A DNA stretch of 64,000 nucleotides from Kitagawia praeruptora (lineage: Eukaryota > Streptophyta > Magnoliopsida > Apiales > Apiaceae), in assembly GCA_037693485.1 (NCBI GenBank), contig CM075351.1:10659001-10723000 (forward strand), given 5' to 3'. Below, piece after piece: positions 52,926 to 62,620 of this stretch (positions are counted from its first letter, which is position 1; the number at the start of each line of letters is the position of its first letter). The translations under genes and the position numbers were made by a program. The notes beneath the pieces were generated by a model. The model did not search any database, was not told where the DNA came from, and saw only the letters and a list, made by a program, of their open reading frames with translations.

Positions 52926-54727
52926 GTATGTTTTCTGCTATCCCTTGTATTTACTTCCATTCAATGCGGACATTGAATATTTTAAGTTTGGGGGTGGTTT
53001 GAGGGATTAGTACTTGTTGTTGTATTATTCGTTCATGTAGGATTTCATGCTATGCATATTAGTAGTAGTAAATTATGCATTTATGTTTGTGTTATCTACG
53101 TTTGTTTCATATAGGACATTCTGTTTTTATGTTAGTATGTCATGTGAGTTCATAATAGTTTGCATTTGCACCCATGCTTGAGAGGAATTTTGTGTTGTTG
53201 ACGCTTTTGATTGAGAAGTGATATGCTTTGTTCTTGTGCACACACATACACTAGTAAGTTGAAGCTAGTAGACTTTTTGAATGTTGTAAGTGATTAGAAG
53301 GACATGAATATGTGCAAGATGATTTAGTTTGTATGCTTTGAATACAAGTCGGTGTGTTAGAGAGATGTTGCTTGGGATTAAGTATGTTTTTCCACCAAGT
53401 GAGTTTTTGAGCCTTATTGCATATTGCATATTTGCAATTTATTCGTTTGCTTGAGTGTCCACGGATTGTTTGCATTGCTAGCAGTTGTTTGAGGTCTTTC
53501 TTGAAACGCATGACATTATTTGACGATTAAAATGATAAAGGCAATTAGGATTAACCACATATTTTCCCATATTACCACACCATGTTTACGTGATCAATTA
53601 GTTAACCCGTTGAGCTTAATCCTATTTTTCGGTGACATACCACATTACTTGCCTAGACCTTTTTCTTGTATTGGCCTTACATTAATTTGAACCCACAATG
53701 TCAAAGGCTAGTAGAGTGCTTAAGGGAGTAATAAGGTGTGTAAGGAGGGGTTTATTGTTGGTCTTGCTTTTGGGGGGAATATTGAAAATTGGGTTTGGTT
53801 GTTTGTTTGATAGTCGACATATGTAATAAATTATGGGATCATTGTTATTGTTTATATTATTGTTTGTGTTCTATTTAGCTCTCGAAAAAAAAAAGAGAAA
53901 AGAAAAAAAAATTATGAGAGCATGTTTGTTTTTATTGTGATCCTACTTTAGTCGACTAGTCGAGTGTTTGTTTTAGTAAAAATTATGTGGGGGGAAATAT
54001 GGTGTTGTGTGTGATTTATTATGGTACTTACTAGCTTTTGACACTTCACCTGTTTTGGCTTATTTCACATACCTTGTCCCTAGCCCCGTTACAATCCAAT
54101 TAAAGACCTTTTTGATTGTCGTCATTGATGTATGTTGTGTTAAGAGTTAGATTGATACCAAATGTCAAGCATGCTTATGATTTTGTTGGAATTGAGTGAT
54201 ACACTTACCCTTGTTTTTGAGTGAATATTCTTTTGTGAGTGGATTGTGAGTGTTTGCTTGTTCTTGCGTATGAGATCCCGAGTGTTGTCTCAAAGATGTA
54301 CTCTTGTAGGCTTAGCATGCTTACTAACTTATTCTTACACTTGACATGGGCTTGTGAGAACTTATGCATGTTCATTGAGTAGACTATGTGAATTCTTGCA
54401 CTTTCGACACCAAGACATTGCGTATTTACTTTGATTCTTAAGTTGATATGGCATGAGAGGATTTGAAGGTATGGTAGATTAGATTAATTGCATTTGCATA
54501 TTAGTTGCATTCATGCATTGCATTGCATTAGGTTAAATGAATTTTGTGGGTACATTCGCTATAGGCCCTCACGAGACCTTACTCGTCCACTAGGGCTGCC
54601 TAGGGGTTTAAAGGACTTGTTGCATATGCCAAATGCAACCGTGATCACCTACGAAAGTGGTACTAGTTAGTTAGTTAGTTGTAATTGTTTATGCTTGAGG
54701 ACAAGCATCGGTTTAAGTTTGGGGGTG
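52926..54727 (+). other. E2 3' noncoding region
   Basis: About 1.8 kb without a supportable gene. Polypurine-like tracts lie at 52,983 (AAGTTTGGGGG), 53,767 (TTTTGGGGGGAA) and 54,715, the last being the true tract two bases before the LTR. A purine run (about 53,885-53,912) follows TAGCTCTCGA. The part 52,930-53,890 is the homologue of the two E4 pieces flanking E2, and E2 itself is inserted in E4 at the position equivalent to about 53,372. Confidence 0.75.
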
Positions 54728-56227
54728 TGATAAGTGGATTTTATATCCACTTGGAACATTCTAAATCGGCTTAAATTGATTGTCTTGGACTCAAGTTTCT
54801 TGTAGTTTTGATGTGTTTTGCTTAGTTGTGCAGGTTTACGAGAATGTTGATTAAGGTGGATGCTTCTATAATTTTTTGGGAATTAATTGATTAAAATTCG
54901 GATTTTCTGGGAAGGCTGCGCAGCTTACACTGTTTTGGCCATATCTGGAGTTCTGTAAGTCCGTTTTCAGTGATCTTACTGCCCACGCGAAGCTTGAGAG
55001 ATTTTCTACAACCTGGGATAGGAAGCACGTGCAAGTAATGTGCTGAATAAAATCGCGCGCCTGATCTAGTTAAAGAAGGCTGGGAATTTACTGTTTTGCC
55101 CTTTTCAAGTTCTAATTATATTCCGGGCAGTTTTTACCACCTTAATTAAATTCTAATTGTAATAGAAGATATTTTCTTGCTGGGCAAGAAATATAGAGCC
55201 TATAAAAACACATCTAAGCATTGTAATGGATACACACATTATTATCGCATTATTATTGTAACCAGCTGAGATCTGCAAGAGAGAAAAAGAGAGAAGGGTT
55301 CAACGCTAGTGACAAGCAAGGATCAAGATCTACTTCATCTTTTGTATACGTTGGATTTTAGATTTGTTTTCTCAACTCTTAATTTTAATAATATTATTAC
55401 TTCTTTCTTCCATATCTTGTTTTATATCATGTTTTCATAAAATCCCATGACGATGAACGGTTCAATTATGGGCTAATCGTTGTCATGGGATCCTAGTGGA
55501 TTTATCTATGTAACTTAGATGTTTGTATGCCTTAAAGATTTATGTGTGGTGAATGCTTGATATCCTTGTATGGTTGTGCTTATTGAATTTAGGTGCGTTG
55601 CGAACATCTAATTTGTTAATCTCTTGCTAAACGAGGGTGGATCTTGAGATTTAGAACTTGCCATGCTAGCATAGGATAGGTTGATGTTTGAACATCATGA
55701 TTTGTGGCATGAATAGAGATATTATGCTACCCTATGTGATCTAAGTGGATAACTTGTGCTTCAACCTTTATGTTTTCAAATTCTATAGAGATATATGGTC
55801 TAAACATAATAGGTGCCTATTCATCTTCTATCTCTTTTGTGGATGTATGTGTAGATTGGTACTAGTATACCGAGAGGTAATTTTTACTCTTTTCGTGTTA
55901 TCCGATCAGATATCAAAACCATCGCATGTTTTAATTAAAGGCTGCAACTCTAAGTGAAGTAGATGATGAAACTAGGATTCCATGTTTATTCTCATATAAG
56001 TAATTCGATTTTTATTCTCGTTAATTGTTTAATTCTTAGTTTATAATTTGCAATTAGTTTAATTTAGATAATAAATCTCAAATTTGTTATTTTTCTTGGC
56101 AGTGAATTAAAATCATACATTGTTGCATAGGCATATTTACTGAATAGAACCATAACCAGATCTCTGTGGAACGAACTTTAATTGTATTACTTGTGACTAC
56201 GTGCGCTTGCGTAAATTTAGCATAACA
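54728..56227 (+). repeat. 3' LTR of E2 (1,500 bp)
   Basis: Starts TGATAAGTGG, ends TTTAGCATAACA, followed by the duplication ATCCC at 56,228-56,232. About fourteen differences from the 5' LTR were seen by eye, roughly 0.9 percent. Confidence 0.92.
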
Positions 56228-56690
56228 ATCCCAAGCAAAAAATCTCTCTAATGCACCTACTTGTATTCAAAGCATGCAAACTAAATCATCTTGCACATAT
56301 TCATGTCCTTCTAATTACTTACAACATTCAATAAGTCTACTAGCTTCAACTTACTAGTGTATGTGTGTGCACAAGAAAAAAGCATATCATTTCTCAATCA
56401 AAAGCGTCAACAACACAAAATTCCTATCAAGCATGGGTGCAAATGCAACTATTATGAACTCACATGATATACAAACATAAAAACAGAATGTCCTATATGA
56501 AACAAACGTAGATAACACAAACATAAATGCATAATTTACTACTACTAATATGCAAAGCATGAAATCCTACATGAACACATAATACAACAACAACTACTAA
56601 TCCCTCAAACAAACCCCAAACTTAAAATATTCAATGTCCTCATTGAATGGAAGTAAATACAAGGGATAACAGAAAACATACCTACATACC
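56228..56690 (-). other. E4 3' noncoding segment (right piece)
   Basis: Reverse complement of E2 at about 52,925-53,375. Includes a polypurine-like AAGTTTGGGG (plus strand CCCCAAACTT, about 56,616-56,626) shortly after the end of the decayed third ORF, matching its position in E2 and E3. Confidence 0.8.
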
Positions 56691-57290
56691 GAAGCAGTCT
56701 CATCGCATCTCACCAATTAGCTCAACCAACCCAACAATTGTTTTTTCCCGCAAAAATCCCCTTTCCTTAGCAATTGGCCTCAAAACAACCGATTAAATTT
56801 AACCTCCGCCGTCGAAAACGAAAATTTCCCATCACTAGCACAACCTCGCCCACACTTATGAGCCAAAAGAATCAATACCCAACTCACAAGAAGCTCCACC
56901 AAAAATTACCAAGCAATATCACACAAAAAATACCCCAATATAGCAAGAATAATACAAAATCCCCAATTTACAAGAACACAAATTCGTAATCAAATAAGAT
57001 TTGAGAAGAAATAAACCCACTACGAATTGGAGAGATGAACTTGCAATTAATTCCTCTTTAGAATTGAACTTTTGGAGATTTAAATAATTAGAAGAGGAAT
57101 TAGATTTGTAAGTCTAGGTGTGTATAAATATAAGATGATGGATATGATGAATAAAAAAAATTTAGAGTGTAGAAGAGATTTGGAGAGGTTAGGATTTGAT
57201 GTAGGATAGATATAGGAATTTAGAATTGAAGAAATTTGAGTTAGGATTGAATTTGGGGGAATTTTGGAGGTTAAAACAAGAATTTTCGGG
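56691..57290 (-). pseudogene. E4 remnant of the third ORF and its upstream leader
   Basis: The minus strand matches the G/T-rich leader and roughly the first 60 codons of the E3 third ORF, with many substitutions. For example, GGCGGAGGTTAAATTTAATC corresponds to the codons for AEVEYNR. It then jumps directly to the sequence following the ORF (GTATGTTTTCTGTTATCC). About 0.9 kb of the ORF is therefore deleted. There is no conserved start codon and several stops. Confidence 0.65.
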
Positions 57291-57299
57291 AAAAAAAAA

Positions 57300-57560
57300 A
57301 TCGGGCAGACAGGGGTATAACGCATTCTCTTTATGCGTTTCAGGGCATGTAGCGCGGAAGGCGTAAGACACGCAGGTCCAGCCTGCGTGTTAGGGAACAA
57401 TGATTGCGGGACAAGTAGTAACGCAGGATAGAAATGCGTTACAGGGGTTAATATACAGCTAGACGCGTTAGCGCAACCTGCGCAACTGACGGGCTAATTG
57501 CGCCTAATGCAGTAACGCAGGCGCAACCTGCGTTACTGTGGCGCAAATTGCTCGAACTGT
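57300..57560 (-). repeat. E4 GC-rich palindromic array
   Basis: Dense in TAACGCA, CCTGCGT, GCGCAACCTGCG and GCAATTTGC-type words, the same vocabulary as E2 (51,069-51,260) and E3 (42,701-42,890) and at the same place, between the hairpins and the third-ORF leader. Order and copy number differ. Flanked at 57,560-57,670 by several T-runs, equivalent to the A-runs of E3. Confidence 0.7.
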
Positions 57561-57689
57561 TCATTTTTTTTTTGAAACACTCGGAATTTTTTTTTTCACT
57601 ACACTCATTCTTTTTTTTTTCACAACACCCAATTTTCTTTCAACACTTTTTTTTTCACTCAATTTTTTTTTCCTATACTAATGCATGGG

Positions 57690-57733
57690 TTGCCTCCTAC
57701 CAAGCGCTTCTTTAACGTCAATAGCTTGACGTT
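57690..57733 (-). promoter_or_regulatory. twin hairpins after the E4 ORF stop codon
   Basis: On the minus strand hairpin 1 is AACGTCAA-GCTA-TTGACGTT (57,714-57,733), a perfect 8-bp stem starting 15 nt after the stop at 57,749. Hairpin 2 keeps the loop AGGCAA and the flanking AAGCGCTTGG, but its stem has a mismatch (GTAGG against CCCAT). Confidence 0.7.
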
Positions 57734-57748
57734 ACTTCCAAGCCTCCA

Positions 57749-58687
57749 TTAAGGATGATAATAGTTCGCCTGGTCCTCTCTTCTCGAGACTTCATCGTCA
57801 TCACGGCGACATACTTTCTGCTCCTTCTCCTTGCTTGGCATATTCGTATAACAACTAAGTCCAATTCCAATGCCTTCATCTGTTGACCCAAAATCTGTCA
57901 ATTTGTAGAACACCACACATTCACGATTTTCGCTTGAACATAATGGAGGAGGGTAAATGTAAGTTGCTGAAGCCTTTGGTTCCTCAAAGAGAACTTCCTC
58001 CATTGGCTCTAATGCACTACCTCCATCTTTATACTCTGAGACAAGTAGAAAATCTGCATCTTTCCCATGGTCATCAGCCTCTTGGTATGCACATACCAAT
58101 TCTTGAAATTTATGTAGCTCAACAGTGTCCGTCCCAAATAGTGCCCTTTCCAAATCATCCACCATTCTAGCATGATCAAATTCCTCACATGGCTTGTGAA
58201 CGCTAACCTCACCTTGGAATTTGTCTTCCTCAATTATGCATGCAGTACCTTGCTCCAAATCACCGTTATTCTCTGGAATTGCCTCTAGTATGAATTGTTG
58301 TTTCTCTTGTTCCAAGGCACTCAAAACTTGAGCAACTAGTGTCCCCATAGAATTGATAAGCTTCTCATTACTCTCTGCAAGCATCCTAATCTCCTTCCTA
58401 ATCTCCTTCAAATCATCAACCTCAGCTGACTGAAAAGTAGAAGTAGGTTGCTGATGTTGAAACTCTTCACCACCAAAGACATATGACATATATGGAACAT
58501 ATTGCTGGTACTGTTGAGGATGATATTGAAAATATGGTTGCTCCTCATAAGTGACATATGGATCAACTCCTTCGTAGTAACAATACTGTGAGGGATCATG
58601 AACGCCAAAACACCGCTCACATTGCTGAGGCATGGATGTCCTCGAATATACCCACCATGGCAACTCCTCACCTTCCATTGTCAACAC
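57749..58687 (-). CDS. E4 312-codon ORF: nucleocapsid-derived gag remnant
   Basis: Uninterrupted; the ATG nearest the 5' end gives MEGEELPWWVYSRTSMPQQ, three codons after the frame's first usable codon. Near residue 23-36 is CERCFGVHDPSQYC, spacing CX2CX3HX5C, a variant of the E2/E3 knuckle. A Q/Y-rich stretch follows (YHPQQYQQYVPYMSY), then EVDDLKEIRKEIRMLAE and INSMGTLVAQVL, matching the EMEELRMM and [13 protein letters not shown] type region of gag. An acidic middle, the motif YIYPPPL (compare [10 protein letters not shown] in E3) and a basic end complete it. The capsid is missing. An open frame surviving in an element without enzymes suggests selection, perhaps for RNA binding, but chance survival is possible. 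Confidence 0.7.
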   Translation of the reverse strand: MLTMEGEELPWWVYSRTSMPQQCERCFGVHDPSQYCYYEGVDPYVTYEEQPYFQYHPQQYQQYVPYMSYVFGGEEFQHQQPTSTFQSAEVDDLKEIRKEIRMLAESNEKLINSMGTLVAQVLSALEQEKQQFILEAIPENNGDLEQGTACIIEEDKFQGEVSVHKPCEEFDHARMVDDLERALFGTDTVELHKFQELVCAYQEADDHGKDADFLLVSEYKDGGSALEPMEEVLFEEPKASATYIYPPPLCSSENRECVVFYKLTDFGSTDEGIGIGLSCYTNMPSKEKEQKVCRRDDDEVSRREDQANYYHP

Positions 58688-58802
58688 TCGAGTACCTGAA
58701 ACACACCGAACTAAACAAGATCGTTAAGAAAAAAAATCCGAGTCGGTGAAATCTAACGACCACTATTGACAAGCACATAAACCTAAAATAAAACACCGAT
58801 GA

Positions 58803-58820
58803 TCCCCGGCAGCGGAGCCA
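58803..58820 (-). other. primer-binding site (tRNA-Asp type), E4, one mismatch
   Basis: Minus strand TGGCTCCGCTGCCGGGGA; one base differs from E2 and E3. Six bases inside the LTR end at 58,827. Confidence 0.8.
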
Positions 58821-58826
58821 AAAACT

Positions 58827-60203
58827 TGTTTTCACAAAATCACGCAAGCGCACGTGGTCACAAGTGATATATAAGGTTAAGTCCAAATTCGTTCCCACAG
58901 GGATCTGGTTATGGTTTTAATTCAGTAAACGCACCTATGCAACAGTGTATGGCTTTGATTCACTGCTAAGACAATTAATAAATTAAGGTTTTAACTAACT
59001 AAATTAAACTAATAAGTAAATTAACAAACTAAGAATTAACTAACTAACTAGAATTGAAATCTAAATACTTCTGCAAGAAAAAACATGGAATCCTAACTTC
59101 ATTAAATACTTCGCTTAGATCTGATGCCTTTAATCACTATATGCAATGGTTATGATATCTGATCGGACAACACGAAACAAGTATACGCTACTTCTCAGTA
59201 TATGCATACCAAACTAAACATACATCCACAAAAGAGATAGAAGATGAATAGACACCAATTATGCTTAGACCCTATATCTCTATAGAATTTGAAAACATAA
59301 CGGTTGAAGAGCAAGTTATCCATAAAGATCACACAGGGCAATATAAGTATTCTCATCTCATACTACGAATCATGTTGATAAACAATCATGAACCTATGCT
59401 AGCATGGTAAGTTCTAAATTTCAAGATCCACTCTCGCTTCACAAGAGATTAACAGATTAGATGTTCGCGACGCATCTAACAATTAAGTATAACCATACGA
59501 GGATATCAAATATACATCACACACAGATCTTTAAAGCATCAAGATACTAAACTCCATAAATAAATCCGTTAGAATCCCATGACAACGATTAGTTCATAAT
59601 CGAACCTCTCGTCATCATGGGATCTGATGAAACCATGATAATGAAACAAGATATGAAAAAATACAAATAATCCTAAGTAATTGTCTAATCTATGTATCTA
59701 CATGTGTCTCTATCTATATATATATTACAATGGTAGGATATGTTTAAATAGGCTCTAAAAGTCTTCCCCAGCAAGAAAATACCAAAACAAAATTATAATA
59801 GAATTTCTACAAGATACGTTTCCTAAATTGATTCTGTTTTTAAGGAAAATTCGTGGCTGACTTTTGTTCTATTTTTCTGGACCGTTCCAAACGTAATTGG
59901 ACCTTTGGACCACCTTAAAATGATATAGAATCTCGTTATCTTCGCGTGGACAGCTTATGGGCCTCAAACGGACTTCTAGAACTCAAGATATGGCCAAAAC
60001 AGTGTAGACTGCGCAACCCTTCTCAGAAATCCGAATTTTAATCAATTAATTCTCCAAAAATAATAGAAGCATCCACCTTAGTCAACATTCTTGTAAATCT
60101 GCACAACTAAGCAAAACACATCAAAACTACCACAAACTTGAGTCCAAGATAATCAATTTAAGCCGATATGGAACGCTCCAAATGGATATAATTCCACTTA
60201 TCA
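58827..60203 (-). repeat. 5' LTR of E4 (1,377 bp)
   Basis: Starts TGATAAGTGGAATTATATCC on the minus strand at 60,203 and ends next to the primer site at 58,827. It shares the GGCTTAAATTGATT and GTGCGTCGCGAACA-type blocks with the E2 and E3 LTRs. The terminal hairpin is less perfect. It abuts Copia-2 sequence at 60,204. Confidence 0.85.
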
Positions 60204-61728
60204 GTAGTATAGATCAGATCACAGTCACTGTAACACAAGAACCATTTAGTCAGAGGTTGGATGACTCAGTAATTGTGATTGCTGATGCTGAAAGGCCTTC
60301 TGTGATGACTGAAATTGCAAGTGAGAAACCCTATGATATGGGAGGAATGACTTTGGTTGATTTTTCTAAAGATCAAACAAAATTTGTTCAGTCAGAGTCT
60401 ATCCACCTTGAGGGTGTGTCTCAGCAAACAACACTTGAAGACGGTAACTCACAACCTGAAATGTCTAATGAAGTATTACTGAAGGCATTATAGTTTAGTG
60501 TAGAACCTGAAAGTGGTATACTGGATCCTATAGTCTCTGGAAAGAAAGTAGACGTTTGTAAGGGTTCTGAGACTATAGCAGATCACCCCATAAAGAAAAC
60601 CTCAAGCCCCATGCCAAATGAGAAACCCTCTCTTCATGTGAGTTCAGGTATAAAAACTCCTTCTAACCCCTATTTTTCTGTAGGTCATGAGAGCACTTAT
60701 CCAAATTTGAGTGATACACTTGAAAAGATGGATATTGATCCACAAACTGAGAGGCTGGCTCCTGACCAGGCAAAAGGAAAGGTGGAAAGAGTGATGACTT
60801 TAGATATTCAAAGTGAGAATGAGGGTATGGATGATCAACTCCATAGTGAGAGAGAGAGAAATTTAGGAAACCATCATTTGATTTCTGGGATCAGGTTTTT
60901 CCTGAATTTTGGTTTGATAATCTTGGAATGGATGCTGGTACTTATTCTTTTATCAAGATGTATGAGAAGCATGACTTAGCGCATCACAATGCAAAGCCAG
61001 AAGTCAAAGCTCAGAAGCAAAAAGAGAGGCTTGTAGGTATTATCAATAGAAGAGGTGAAAGGCTAAGGCAATCTCTTGCAACTCATGTACCAGATGAAAT
61101 TTCTAATGATCCTAGTATTCCTTTGTTTGTACTTCCAATATCAGCTAGAATTGAGACATCAACATTGTTTGATTACTCTAAGGAGGAGTCATGATTCGTA
61201 GATGTTAGTACACAGAATACTGGTGAAGGACAAAGTGATCATGTTTCAGTTCCAGATCAGAAAGATGAAGATATTTCTCATTCTACTCCGGTTTTATTAC
61301 TTGAGTATCCTGCTACAACTTCAGTAGAACATGTTCGACAGACAACTTCTTCTACACGGATTAATGATCAAGTTATTTCTGCATCTGAATCTGAAGATAC
61401 ACGAAGCACTTCCAATATTGAAGTTAGTTCTGATATTTTAAAGGATATTCGGAATTCTCAAATTGATATTCAGTCGAGACTTCAATTACTTGATGATAAC
61501 CAAGTCACTATCATGGAAAATCAAGCAGTTCTGATGAATCTCATGTGTTCTGTTACTGAATCTCTTGGAGTTAATGTTGCTGATGTCAAAAATGGGGAGA
61601 TACAAACAATTCAGAAGCGACATACTATGGGAGAAAGACAGACAGATGGAGATAAAAGAAGAACTAAGGGTGACAGAGGTAAATCTCATGTGGGAAGTAG
61701 AAAAGGAAAAGAAGCATCAAATAGTTGA
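60204..61728 (+). pseudogene. Copia-2 third ORF, C-terminal part, decayed
   Basis: The frame carries DQITVTVTQEPFSQRL and similar acidic, Ser/Thr-rich linker sequence. It has a stop at 60,491-60,493, a frameshift near 60,900-60,930, and another stop at 61,192-61,194. It then reads QIDIQSRLQLLDDNQVTIME, QAVLMNLMCSVTESLGVNV and a basic tail (KRHTMGERQTDGDKRRTKGD). The heptad-like stretch corresponds to the coiled-coil region of the Copia-1 third ORF (LESRLSSMENQMKEF, GQLGMNVGDNQ). The second globular domain of Copia-1 is absent, so it was deleted or never present. Confidence 0.65.
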
Positions 61729-61891
61729 ATTCTTTCTTCTAAGTACTAGATACATGTCTACATCTGGAGAAGGAGGTACTTAACTTCATAATCTTACATT
61801 CACAAATTCTATTCTGATTGTATTGTTATATGTTTTGACATATACAACTTAGATTTATGCTTCAAATCTTAAAGCATAAATATGGGGAGAT

Positions 61892-62620
61892 TGTTCGGAA
61901 TAATTCATGAGTTATGATGTTAAGAATAGAATTTACACATTATACTTTTTGTATATCCTGATCATATAAAGGATTTAGCACTTTGTATAGGATATATTTG
62001 TAAGACAGTTATCTGTAGAGTTTAGTCATGAATGAACAGTGTATCGGGGACAACATGTTAGGAACAGAAAGCAAATCCTGATGTACGAGTCAAATACTGA
62101 TGGTTGATCAGATACTGATGTGGTGTGCAATCCTGATATCAGTTGTGTTACTGATGATGTCATTATGGATGCTACATAAACTGGCAAGTGCTATAAAACA
62201 GGATCGTTGTTTGAAGAACAAGCAAGAAGACATTATGAAGGAAAGAATTTTCTATTGATGGAAACTATCAACTGGAAGACAGAACATTGTCATGTATAGA
62301 TTATATCTTTCTGTTATTAGTTGATAGGTAGCATTATAAATACTCTCTCTATATCATTGTATTAAGTGTGGTTAAAAAGCAAGTGTGCAAAGCTCTGTAA
62401 AAGGTTTGTATTCGAGAGTTCAAAACAAACAAGGAGAGAGATTTATTTTGTCAGCAGCTGCTAAAGGTATTTGTACACCTTTGGTAGAGTTTGTATTTGA
62501 TTTCATTAATACAAACAGTTTGATTTATTCGTTTGTTCTTGTGCATCAAGTAAACCAAAAATCAGACACGATTATATAACTTGTATTCAACCCCCCTTCT
62601 ACAAGTTATTCGAGTTAACA
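61892..62620 (+). repeat. 3' LTR of Copia-2 (729 bp)
   Basis: Preceded by the polypurine tract ATATGGGGAGAT (61,880-61,891). Starts TGTTCGGAATAATTC and ends TATTCGAGTTAACA. Contains TATAAATA near 62,336 and the Sirevirus-like CAACCCCCCTTCTACAA near the end. An open stretch beginning at 62,385 lies inside the LTR and is not a gene. Confidence 0.75.

Larger units (their letters stand above)
17221..56227 (+). mobile_element. Athila-like element E2, host of the nested elements E3 and Copia-1
   Basis: LTRs at 17,221-18,720 and 54,728-56,227 are both 1,500 bp. The flanking 5-bp duplication is ATCCC (17,216-17,220 and 56,228-56,232). Internal order: primer site, gag, protease (split by E3 at 20,807/47,515), reverse transcriptase, RNase H, integrase, a third ORF, noncoding region, polypurine tract. 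By eye the LTRs differ at about fourteen positions, nine of them transitions. Gag-pol has four in-frame stops and the third ORF one frameshift, so this copy is decayed. Without E3 and Copia-1 it is about 12.3 kb. Confidence 0.9.
56228..60203 (-). mobile_element. non-autonomous Athila-like element E4 (5' part)
   Basis: On the minus strand: LTR 58,827-60,203, primer site, one ORF of 312 codons, twin hairpins, GC-rich palindromic array, remnant of the third ORF, 3' noncoding region. There is no capsid, protease, reverse transcriptase or integrase. The remaining 3' noncoding DNA continues across E2 at 16,711-17,220; the 3' LTR was lost at the junction near 16,710. It would depend on proteins from relatives such as E3. 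The LTR is diverged from E2 and E3 but clearly of the same superfamily branch. Confidence 0.8.
60204..62620 (+). mobile_element. Copia-2: 3' end of a second Sirevirus-like element
   Basis: Decayed third-ORF sequence (60,204-61,728), a short noncoding tail, a polypurine tract and a 729-bp LTR. The 5' part is missing: E4 inserted here, and the other side was lost in the deletion near 16,710. Layout and LTR end (CCCCCCTTCTACAAGTTA) parallel Copia-1, but the sequences are well diverged. Confidence 0.75.
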
